From assembly GCA_009760855.2 (NCBI GenBank), contig WPIO01000016.1, forward strand, positions 705,001-769,000: 64,000 bases of DNA, in the 5' to 3' direction. The position numbers and the translations under genes were made by a program. Origin of the DNA: Cristatella mucedo. Its lineage: Eukaryota > Bryozoa > Phylactolaemata > Cristatellidae. Every line of letters begins with the position of its first letter. Within the stretch, counting starts at the first letter, position 1. Shown here piece by piece: positions 48,343-57,855 of this stretch. The notes below the pieces were generated by a model that saw only the letters and a program-made list of their open reading frames with translations, was not told where the DNA came from and did not search any database.

Positions 48343-48692
48343 TTGAGAGTACACAATTATACAAATAATACTAATGTATATAATATATAATATAATATAA
48401 TACTAATGCATTATCATTATTATTATGAGCTTTTTCTTTGTTCCGATCGTGCGATGTAAGTTCATCGCCTGGGTCCATTGGATAATAGGCCATACAAATC
48501 CGAGCAACTAAGTAAACTGCCAATTCAGTGTTATCGCTGAAGGTGATCTTTTGGTTTTCTTTAAATGGTTTTCTCGTACTGGCTCGCTTCGTTTGCAGTA
48601 AATGTATATTCCCTAAAAATAGATTGAGTTCTCTGAGGGTGCCACAAGTGTATTATTATAATTAGTTTTTTATGCTAACACGCCTCCTAGTG

Positions 48693-49900
48693 TCACGTAT
48701 CTCCGTCTGTAACTCCAAAAAGTCATAAAGACCATGTGGGTGTTACGAAAGAGAGTTTTATATAGTGCACTCACAGCCTACGCGGCTTTCGGTATGCACT
48801 CGGTAGCCAACAGACTTCGTCTCACGCAACAAAGAAAAATTGGTAAGCATAGCAGAGTCAGGAGGGCGGTGGGGGTAGTGAGTAGCATGGAATGGAAGTA
48901 GCATGGAAGTAGCAGCTCAGGACCGCTGACAAGGATGAGCCGTAGTCGGCAGCAGAAGAGCAGTCGTCGTTGATTAAGAATTGTGAAAGCGAGTTCCACA
49001 GTCTAGGACCTACAGTGGTGATGGTCGCAGAATAGCGTCACCCATTAGAACAACAAAGCCTTTTAATCCAGCTACACGCTTAGGGTGTCCTGTGAGCAGC
49101 AGCTCAGTTTTATCATCATTTAATTTCAGGAAGTTTTCCGATATCCTGGATCGAAAATCGCGAAGGCAAGCATTCGGTTTCTCAGTTGCTGCAGCAGATT
49201 CCGACGGTTTGAAGGACAAATACAACTGAGTATCGTCAGCATAGAAGTGATATCCTATTCCATGGGCCTTAATCACTTTTCTCAGAGGTTGCGTATAAAT
49301 GGAGAACAGCAAGGGACCGAGTACAGACCCTTGAGGGACTCCACAGGTGACCTTTCTCATGTCTGAGACCTGACCCCCACACGACACAGATTGAACACGA
49401 TCAGACAAGTATGATTTAAACCACGCCAGTGCTTCGTCTGCCAGACCGATCGTTGTTCTCAATCGTTCAAGCAGAACTTCGTGATCAATGGTGTCGAAGG
49501 CAGCAGACAGATCTAGCAGAGCTAAGGCAGTGACATTCCCGTCGTCGTAGCCACGTAGAATGTCATTGTTAACACGGAGGAGAGCAGTTTCAGTGGAGTG
49601 CTTCCTCTTGAACCCTGATTGAAATGTTTGGCATTTCATTATTTTCAATAAGTGAAATCAGCTGCTTAGCAACAACTTGTTCAAGCATCTTTGACAAAAA
49701 GGGAAGAAGGGAAAGTGGGCGATAGTTTACAAGGACCTCTGTGTCTAATCCAGGCTTTTTATGAACGAGAGCATGCTTGTCAAGAGCACTCCTGAGTGTC
49801 ATGTTCATGGCATCAGTGAGGGTATCGAGGTTGCCGGTCGAGTCTGAATGCAGATCAAGAAGACCTGCATCACAAACGGATTTGAAAAACTTGTCTATGT
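48693..49900 (-). mobile_element. LINE A with internal deletions
   Basis: Has the 3' UTR, then jumps at 49014 to the post-RT region, reads an intact RT core ([32 protein letters not shown]), then at about 49757 jumps from KKPGLDTEVL to the much earlier MNMTLRSALDKHA block. About 0.6 kb is missing at each jump. Confidence 0.87.
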
Positions 49901-49904
49901 CAAT

Positions 49905-50865
49905 TACATAACATTACATATATTACATTAGTTTTGTATGCTAACACGCTTCCTTAGCAAGGGTTGCTCATTCTTAATGATGCACTGTTTTGTAAGTAGC
50001 CTTCATAGAGACGTGCTGGTTTTTCTTCTTGAAAATGTGATAGTTCACGGCTGTTACCACATTGGGAGGTGTTGACAGTTTTTGAAGCTCTTCGTTACTT
50101 TATGGCCTTATATGTGCTTGGGTTGATACGAGTAACTCTGCAGATAACCGTTGTTCTGCAGGTAAACGTTGTTCACGCAGCAGTCGCTTCACTTGACCGA
50201 TTAGGAGTCCAATCTTCTCAAACAAGTCTTGGGGCGTGGACATTGTATTGATGCTGCAAAGAATCAATGAAGATATTTCTCTATACTGTTATATCGCGAC
50301 AGCGATAAAAAGAACGCCTGCAGGAACAACTATGAAATTTATTTATTGCAGCACGAATTCCTGCTTCAATGATCCACAAAAATCTCTTTACTGTATGAAG
50401 ATAAAATTTTCAACCAGCCCGACGTCTGCACCCGTCATCTTTGGACGTAAGCACCTAGTTAAAAAATAAGGATCATTAAGTGTGATAATAAATAACTAAT
50501 AACAGTAAACTAGTTAGCATAGATAGTCACCTTTCATAGCTAAATCTCTTTTTTGGTACTTGATATAGGCTGGAATAACCACGAAAGCTGATTGTCAGTG
50601 ACAATATCATATACGAGTACATCATGCTTAGTATGCATCAATCCGTATGGGTCAATTCACCTAGATGAACCAAATGCTGAGAGAAACGGGTAGGTGCTAA
50701 GATTCGGTTAAACAGTGGTCTAGTTAGAGAAAGTGTCGCAGTCGCATGATAGTGAGCATGAGCTTTAAGTGCGACAGGGACTTAAGGTATGGCTCGTTGT
50801 GAGGTTACTTAGAGGCGAAGCTGAATAGCTTTAGTTAGAGTTTTATAACGATAGAAAGCCTGACG
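49905..50865. other. Intergenic, unassigned
   Basis: Two short plus-strand frames (50069-50251 and 50236-50469) lack known motifs. No repeat recognised apart from ACATTACAT at 49908-49930. Confidence 0.4.
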
Positions 50866-50869
50866 TTTT

Positions 50870-50990
50870 ATCTTATTCAGCATGCTACCACTAACCATTG
50901 GATCGTGCTTACTTTTCAGCAACTGTAAAGTGCCTAGAAAGAGATCGAGTTATCTGGGGGCGCTATAACAAATGTATTTTTATTATCATT
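50870..50990 (+). mobile_element. LINE B tail
   Basis: ACCACTAACCATTGGATCGTG, then the hairpin and a TTATTATCATTA tail. It faces the next LINE B tail to tail. Confidence 0.8.
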
Positions 50991-51011
50991 AGGATGCCAT
51001 TAAAAATGAGA

Positions 51012-52080
51012 ATAATAATGCACTTGATAAAGCGCCCTCAGATAACTCAATCTCTTTCTAGGCGCTTTACATTTTCTGCAAAGGGAAACGCGATTGAATC
51101 GTGAGTAATATCATGCTTGATAACCAACATTAATAACATGTTTAGGGGTGATATGCACAGGGTCAGCATGCAAATGTGGTTAGTGGCAGCATGCACAGTG
51201 TCAGCACGCATAAGCACGTGAAGGACGAATCACAGGGACCCACTAAATGCTGTCCTAAATAGACGTGTTTTCAAGTTCTTTTTAAATGTGGTCAAGTCAG
51301 GGGATGCTGTGATGCAAGTCGGGAGTTAGTTCCAGGCTTTGAGAGCATACGAACTAAATATACGGTCTCCAAAGGATTTGAGGTTTGCACGAGGTATTGG
51401 CAAACTGTTGGATTCCGAAAAGCGGGTGGTACGATGCTTGGCCTGATGGGGGAGTAGATCTGAGAGATAGGCTGGAGCCAAAGAATGACCTAAAAGTGAG
51501 CGACAAATAAATAAATACTAGCTGATATAACTATAATAAGCCTCTTTTGTATAGCGACAGAGGAGCCTTTACGGCTATCACCATCGCTTGCAGCTGCGAT
51601 GAAGAATCGCCCACCACAGGATTCCAACCCACGACCTCGGGCCGAGGTCGTGAAAAGCAACCGCCTTACCTAGTGAGCCATCACGACAAGACCTTGAAGT
51701 CGATACGTTGCTTGACTGGTAGCCAGTACAGGTTGGTGAGAAGTGGTGTGATGTGGCAACTGCGAGGCTCACGACAGACCAGCCTAGCTGCTGAGTTTTG
51801 CACCAGCTATAGTCAGCTATAGTCGCACATGCCGGTAGGCCAGCAAGCAGTGAGTTACAGAAGTCAAGACGGGATGTCACAAATGTATGGACGGACTTAG
51901 ACGTGGTATCCTTATCTAAACAAGCCCGAATTTTAGCAATGTTATGAAACTGAAAGTAGGCAGACTTGACTGTGGAGCTGATGTGGTCGTCTAACGTGAG
52001 GTCACTTTGGAACCTGACACCAAGATTTCGTGCAGATTCAACCTGAGATATGCTGGCAGAGCCAATTTTGAGCGTCAGCC
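51012..52080 (-). mobile_element. LINE B 3' half with nested SINE B
   Basis: AATAATAATG tail, hairpin, 3' UTR and C-terminal coding region to the [18 protein letters not shown] and ASARNLGV block. A SINE B is inserted at 51507-51683. Confidence 0.88.
51507..51683 (-). mobile_element. SINE B with visible target duplication
   Basis: 177 bp flanked by CGACAA at 51501-51506 and 51684-51689. On the minus strand: TGGCTCACTAGGT (A-box-like), GGGTTGGAATCC (B-box-like), the GATAGC..AAAGGCTC body and an ATTTATTTAT tail. LINE B sequence continues on both sides. Confidence 0.9.
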
Positions 52081-52084
52081 TTTG

Positions 52085-52320
52085 ATTCGTCCTTTACGTG
52101 CGTATTCGTGCTGAAACTGTTGCATGCTCCCACTAACCACACTTGCATGCTGACCCTGTGCACGTCACTCCTAACCCTGTTATTCATGTTGTGCATCATG
52201 CATGATACCACTCACCATTCGATCCTATTTCCTTTGCAGCAAATGTAAAGCGCCTGGAAAAAGATTGAGTTCTCTGAGGGTGCTTTATTAAGTGCATTAA
52301 TATTTTTATTATTATTTTTA
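52085..52320 (+). mobile_element. LINE B tail, inverted relative to the previous copy
   Basis: GTGCTGAAACTG, CCACACTTGCATGCTGACCC, then hairpin and TTATTATTATT tail in plus orientation. It makes an inverted repeat with 51012-51240. Confidence 0.82.
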
Positions 52321-52762
52321 TAGGTCAAGCAGAAACGGCTCTCAATGTAGCTGCGCTCTTTGCCATTGCACGTATCTTGGAAACTCGAGATCAGTAACAG
52401 ACTTGCTACTAGGACTAGAAGACCAAAGCTGAGACAACACACGAGCTTAAAAGATGGTTATGCCCGATCTATGCTTAGCTGACAAACCCTCGACAACAAT
52501 AGTCTGTATAAAAGCGTTGCCAACACAATGGTCGCAGCTGCAGTTTGGATGCTGCAGAAGTCGTCGGTCTGCCAGAAGCCACTTAACATCACACCATGAG
52601 AGGACAACTTCAGCAGGGCATGGGAGGACAACTTCAGCAGGATATGGATGGCCCTTTCTTGGCTCAAGAGTCTTTCAGGTCAATGCACACACAGAGCCTT
52701 GAACACTTCATGTACACGACACATAAGTGTGCAACCAATCACCACAAGCAATTTCAGATTGT

Positions 52763-52821
52763 GGAGGGTAGGCCGAATACTCGGCCTACGCTCCGAAATC
52801 CGAGTACTCGGCCTACCCTCC
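52763..52821. repeat. 22-bp inverted repeat, hairpin
   Basis: Arms 52763-52784 and 52800-52821 (GGAGGGTAGGCCGA..) are complementary with one mismatch around a 15-base spacer. Confidence 0.85.
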
Positions 52822-52929
52822 AAAATCCAATGCTGGATGTGCAATCAGTACTTAAAAATTCATATTGACATTCAAAACTGTGATACAAGTTCACTTAGCA
52901 CTGAATTTATGTTAAAGATTACTTAACAA

Positions 52930-53250
52930 ATAATAATAATACATTTGAATAGCACTCTCATAGAACTCAATCTCTTTCTAGGCACTTAATGATGCTGTAT
53001 TGAAAGCACTACCAAATGAGTGGTGGTAACATCAGCAAGCAGCAGGTACAGTGTAAGCACGCACACCCACACAGGAAAGATAAAAAATGACCCACTAAAT
53101 GCTGTTAAATAAAAAATATTAAATAAAATAAATATTAAAAAATAAAAATATTAAATAAAATAAAAAATGTTTTAACCTAATTTTTAAACCTAGTCATGCC
53201 AGGTGACGTTGTGACGTGCGTCGGTAGTTAGCTCCAGGCTTTCGGAACTT
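52930..53250 (-). mobile_element. LINE B 3' fragment
   Basis: AATAATAATAC tail, hairpin, then 3' UTR with CCCACTAAATGCTGTTAAAT. An A/T-rich AAATATTAAATAAAATAA expansion interrupts it near 53105-53170. Confidence 0.75.
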
Positions 53251-53261
53251 AAGAACTAGTA

Positions 53262-53445
53262 TTATGAACTTAATTGTATGCTGACACTTTGTATGTTACC
53301 ACTAATCATATTATGTTTGTTGACACAGCATGTTATCAGTAACCATATGATCATGCTTCCTTCACAGCATATGTAAAATGCTTAGAAAGAGATTAAGTTC
53401 ATCAAGAGTGCTATATAAATGTACTGTTATTAATATTAATGACGA
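53262..53445 (+). mobile_element. LINE B 3' UTR and tail, inverted
   Basis: TTACCACTAATCATATT, then the hairpin (AATGCTTAGAAAGAGATTAAG) and TTATTAATATTAAT tail. It faces the previous copy. Confidence 0.72.
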
Positions 53446-53449
53446 TATA

Positions 53450-54100
53450 TACGGTAAACTAAACCACACACCTTGAGGTAGATGTACCTGCAGATGATAC
53501 TGGGGTACTGACAGAAGAGACTCGTCACATACAACTTGACTTTTTGGAGAGGGCCTGCTCGGCCGAGTTATCGTGCTAATCAACACTTTGGCCATTAACT
53601 CTGGAGTCCTACTGCTATGCCACTGCCCGTGTGAGGAGCCGTGGATAGTGCCCGAAGGATGACCAGAACATAAGCACGATGTAGCACGAGTTTCTACTAT
53701 CACGCATAGGCTAAGGCAAGAGATTTGGTGTTGGGCTGTGGTCCCTCTTGCTGGGCAGACTCGCTGGGTGTGTATCACTGGCTTGGCATTGTTTGCCCTC
53801 TCACCTTTCTTACGATTAACTTCCTCTTGTATGGGATTGTATGGCCCTCTCCTCCTTGGCTTAAACAAGCCCACTAGCCAGCTCTAAAGTACCAGCTCGT
53901 AACACAGCTTCTCTAGATACGAGCTGCTTAAATATAGAGCCATTTGCAAGAATAGGAATCAAACGATGAAGCCACAGCTTGAACAACACCAGATGAAGCA
54001 ACAACCAGACAGGAAAGCACTGCACATGCCAACAAATTGACTGCAAGAGAGCAAATCTTTTTTATCTTGATCGGTTTGCTAAGAATGTTGACCAAATTTT
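53450..54100. other. 3' side of the HtrL-like gene, unassigned
   Basis: A minus-strand open frame (53362-53874) has no domain and overlaps a LINE B tail at its end. Nothing else recognised. Confidence 0.4.
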
Positions 54101-54109
54101 ATGCATAAT

Positions 54110-54265
54110 CACAGTGTCACAAGATGATATACCATGGATACATATATCGCATGACAATAGGATACATATATCGCATGACATGGATACATATATCGCATGG
54201 AATGTTGAAATGTTGACAAAATGTTGACAAGATGTTGACAATAGGAATGTTGAATGTTGACAAGA
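54110..54265. repeat. Short tandem repeats just downstream of the HtrL-like gene
   Basis: Three near-copies of a roughly 20-bp unit built on 'ATACATATATCGCATGACA' are followed by several near-copies of 'ATGTTGACAA'. They fall in the likely 3' UTR or 3' flank of the gene. Confidence 0.75.
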
Positions 54266-54415
54266 TGAGCAGCAAGAGTCGGCAGAGAAATTACCAGTGT
54301 CACCATAACCAGGGAGTGATACGTCAGAATAGCGTTTCTGACGAGTCCAATGAGTCCCACGACTAACGGCAAATAGCCTACTAAAACCAGACAGCATCTG
54401 CGGCAAAACAATGAT

Positions 54416-55483
54416 TCATAAGCTTCTCTCTGATTCATTATAAAGCACATACTCGGTCGTCCAGACACTCGGATGCAGCCAGTAATCCTTAAGGCAATGG
54501 CTGATAAAAAACCATCGGCTGTATACGTAAGAGCCGATAAGATCAAAACTGTATCCAAAGGGACTAGCATACGCTTGAATACTGATCTTCGGGCGATCGG
54601 GGTTCTCAGGATGATACATCGCAAGCAGAACCTGCTGGTCTGTGTTCGTCAGGTTCTGCTGCAGAAATTTGAGAAGGAACTTCTTGTAGTCAACAATGAA
54701 TGCTTGAACCATGTCGATGCGACCAATGAAAAAGCCACCTGCCAACCAGAAGCTACTCTCGTGAACAGATCTATATGAAGCCACATGGGGTGTCAATGGC
54801 TGTACAAGCTGGAATATGACGGCATGATCGTGATGGTCCGGAGGGATGCCCAAGTAGAATAGTGGCATATCTTCAGCCGTAAAATCCCGAAAAATTCCCA
54901 CATCTAACCAGCCGATGTATTTCGTTTGGAAGAAGTTGCTTCGCGTGGCATTTTCCAATACGTCGTATTTAGCATGCATGGCGCAGTCGTAGGCAGCGTT
55001 CACAGTGTTCGGCTCACTGCGTACATACTCCGGTCTTGAGATTACCGACTGCACCCAGTCTTTCAGCGAAAATGCCCACAATTCCTTCTGCCTTACCATG
55101 ATAACTTTACTTGGCAATCCGGCACGGACGACAGAGAAATGCTCAGCTAGCTCCAGGTCGTCAAAATAAGCGACCACGGGGTTCTCAATGAACCTGAACG
55201 AACTGAGCCATTTTTTGTAGGTATCAGAGCCTCTGTGACCCTCGATGCCCTTGACGAATTTGCCAACACTGAAGTAGGCCGTAACCAGAGTGAGCTTGCA
55301 TGACAGAATCCGGCCGAGGTAGTCACATTTTGAGGAGTGCTGGTGCTTCCGCCACTCTAGCCACTGAAGCTCACTTTCCAGTGAAGTGCTCTCACGCCAA
55401 CTGTCCACGAAGTACCGCAGCAGCGGGATAGCAACAAGACAGGCGATCAACACTTGAAACTTTACGGCACAAAATCGCCTCAT
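54416..55483 (-). CDS. HtrL/YibB-family type II membrane protein, 355 aa
   Basis: A single open exon from ATG at 55483 to a stop at 54416. An in-frame TAA lies at 55511-55513, so this ATG is the likely start; the longer open frame uses a TTG. Residues 1-7 are short and basic, about 8-25 form one membrane anchor, and the rest would be lumenal. 'LTLVTAYFSVGKF' near 64-76, 'NPVVAYFDD' near 101 and 'KYIGWLDVGIFRD' near 188-200 fit the HtrL_YibB family, a glycosyltransferase-like group of unknown reaction found in bacteria and some eukaryotes. A Golgi enzyme acting on glycans is inferred from topology only. One NAT sequon lies near residue 178. Intronless structure could mean retrocopy, but the frame is intact. 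It is flanked by LINE B copies. Confidence 0.78.
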   Translation of the reverse strand: MRRFCAVKFQVLIACLVAIPLLRYFVDSWRESTSLESELQWLEWRKHQHSSKCDYLGRILSCKLTLVTAYFSVGKFVKGIEGHRGSDTYKKWLSSFRFIENPVVAYFDDLELAEHFSVVRAGLPSKVIMVRQKELWAFSLKDWVQSVISRPEYVRSEPNTVNAAYDCAMHAKYDVLENATRSNFFQTKYIGWLDVGIFRDFTAEDMPLFYLGIPPDHHDHAVIFQLVQPLTPHVASYRSVHESSFWLAGGFFIGRIDMVQAFIVDYKKFLLKFLQQNLTNTDQQVLLAMYHPENPDRPKISIQAYASPFGYSFDLIGSYVYSRWFFISHCLKDYWLHPSVWTTEYVLYNESERSL

Positions 55484-55911
55484 AATTAATTGTACACCAA
55501 ACAATGGGGATTATCACCCCAATGCTCGGTCACGAGCCTTGTGCGTCTGGACTGGCTAGCTGCCTTGCCGTATGCCTTGGAAGAGTCCCACCTGCTCGAG
55601 GCTCGAGCCACAGTGCAGACGGTCGGATTCAGAGACTCCGGCAAATGCACGAGCAGCAGATGAGATAAATCCGACAAAACGAGCATCAGCAGAGCTAACG
55701 ATCCCGTGACGGCTACGGTGCACCATGCTGGAACAAAGAAAAAGCATTGCTTCGACTTGCTGCTGCTCCAAGTTACATCAATCATCAGCGACAATTGACC
55801 TGATAGCACAAATGATAATGCACAAAGGTGGCATCCGTGCAAGCAACACAGTGGTGCCAGAAGCACTTGCGTTCTGGTGGTGGATAGGCACACAATGTGT
55901 CAGTTGGATCT

Positions 55912-55995
55912 TAATAATAATGATAATAATAATAATATATTTGCATCGCACCCACAGATAATTTGATCTCTTTCTAGTTACTACATGCGATGTAG
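55912..55995 (-). mobile_element. LINE B tail
   Basis: AATAATGATAATAATAATAAT and a diverged hairpin block, immediately followed by a plus-strand SINE B. It lies just upstream of the HtrL-like gene. Confidence 0.7.
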
Positions 55996-56003
55996 CCGAA
56001 AAT

Positions 56004-56125
56004 CGGACTGAGGTCGTGGGTTTGAATCCTTCAGTGGGCGATCTTTAATTGTCAACTGCAAGTGGTAGGTGCGAGTTAAGGCCCTTCTGCCACTATTAAA
56101 ATAAGGTTGCTAATTCAGCTAACAT
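56004..56125 (+). mobile_element. SINE B, A-box end truncated
   Basis: TGAGGTCGTGGGTTTGAATCC, CAGTGGGCGATC, GGCCCTTCTGCCACTATT and GCTAATTCAGCTAAC. Confidence 0.75.
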
Positions 56126-56211
56126 GAACATAATATGTAGGTGCTTGCAATTTACAGCCCTGGTAGCTGGTTCCGAGTTCTGGAGCAGGCATATCACCGT
56201 AATGCTTACTA

Positions 56212-56276
56212 TAGGGAGGAAGGCTCTTGTATTGCTATACTAATTAGGCTGTGGAATCAGCTGATCTTTGTTAAGC
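56212..56276 (+). mobile_element. SINE B tail
   Basis: AAGGCTCTTGTATTGCTATAC and AGGCTGTGGAATCAGCTGATC only. Confidence 0.55.
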
Positions 56277-56559
56277 TAATTAATACATGAGAAACAAAAT
56301 AAATATGGCTGAACACGGTCGGGATTGCACAACTACAGAACTCACAACAAATCAGTTGTTATTCCTTCTGTTAGATGGCAAAAGAAGCATCTGACCAGTG
56401 AGAGAATTTACTTAGGGGAAAACATTCGAGGCACGAGACGCCAGAATGCTTAAACAGCTTCAACAAAAAAAGGAAAGATCGCAGTGAGCACCACTACGAT
56501 CGCGTTGTGAAGTGGATACATCGGCAATTCCAGAAATGCAACGTAGGCGACATGGCAGG

Positions 56560-57012
56560 GAATGCCAATCTGTCGCTTACTTTTAGGTCCTTTCTTTCTC
56601 TAGCTCCAGCCTACCTATCAGAACTACTCCCCACTAGGCGAAGAATTATACAACCCGCTGTTCTGACTTGAATCATTTAGCCACATCTTGTACGAACCTC
56701 AAAACCATTGCAGACCGTGCCTTTAGTTGCTATGATCCCAAAGCCTAGAACTCACTAGTGCCGCACGTCACAACGTCCTCTGACATGACGACATTTAAAA
56801 AGAAGCTTAAAACGCATAAGTTTATTACAGCATTTGGTGGGTCTTTGTGATTCATCCTTCGTGTGCACATACTGCTTATACTATGCTGTCGCTTTCGGGT
56901 GGTACCACCAAACATTTGGTAATGCTTTTTTATATGCAGCATCTGTCGAGTGCCTAAAGAGATTCAGTTCTCTGAGGGTGCTACACAAATGCATTATTAT
57001 TATTATTAATAC
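56560..57012 (+). mobile_element. LINE B 3' fragment
   Basis: Reads SLTFRSFLSLAPAYLSELL (with a shift), then 3' UTR, hairpin and TTATTATTATTAAT tail. Confidence 0.82.
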
Positions 57013-57502
57013 ACTAACACATCTACACTCGCACAGAGTTCAAGCTATTCCTCCCACAACTTGGCCTGGACCTGGTTGCTTGCATGCCTATCTACCCATG
57101 CCACCCAGGCAGATGGGATACTAGAGCATGCCACAGGAATAAGTTGAAGTATGTTATAAAGGGGCTACAGTAGAGTGAAGTCTCCACAGGTTTGTATGCA
57201 GGAAGCAAGCTGATGCTACATGCACACAGCAGCGGTTCAGAACCATGCTGCTGCTGCTGGCTTCTGCCTCAGCTGCTATAGCTGCAGTTGGCCCCCCACC
57301 ACACCAGGGAAAGGGCTTGGCAGGTGACCACTCACCAATGACCTATGACCTAGTATGCAGCCCATTTACAGCCACCAGCCCTTACTCCAAGGGCCTGGTG
57401 GCAAGCCAGCAGCCGATCCCAGAAGATCTAGGTCGATTCGGTACTTACTCGGTCATGCTACATCTACGTCCCAAGCAGCAAGTGCATGTGGCTTTTATGA
57501 AG

Positions 57503-57855
57503 TAATGTAATGTAATGTATCTCCGTCTGTAACTCCACAAAGCTATAAAGACTATGTGGGTGTTACGAAGGAGAGTTTTTGTATAGCCCACTCACAGCCT
57601 AAGCCACTTTCGGTACGCATTCGGTAGCCAGCAGACTTTGTCTCACAAAGAGAAAGTGGGAAGCATAGCAGAGTCAGGAGAGCAGTTAAGGTAGTGGGTA
57701 GCATAGAATTGCAGCTCAGGACCGCTGAAAAAGATGAGCCATAGTCCGCAGCAGGAGAGTAGTTGTCGTTGCGTAAGAATTGTTGAAGCGAGTTTCATAG
57801 TCTAGGACCTGCAGAGCTAAAGCCTCTGTCGCCAACGACCTTTAAGCGGAGTAAG
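57503..57855 (-). mobile_element. LINE A 3' fragment, inverted next to the long copy
   Basis: Begins with a TAATG repeat and TATCTCCGTCTGTAACTCC, which is the reverse complement of the LINE A 3' end. It ends about where the plus-strand LINE A begins, giving a 5'-to-5' pair. Confidence 0.85.

Noticed and set aside
52212-52442. Minus-strand frame starting with a hydrophobic leader-like stretch
   Set aside because: It begins with GTG, no ATG or convincing exon partner is seen, and its second half is a LINE B tail.
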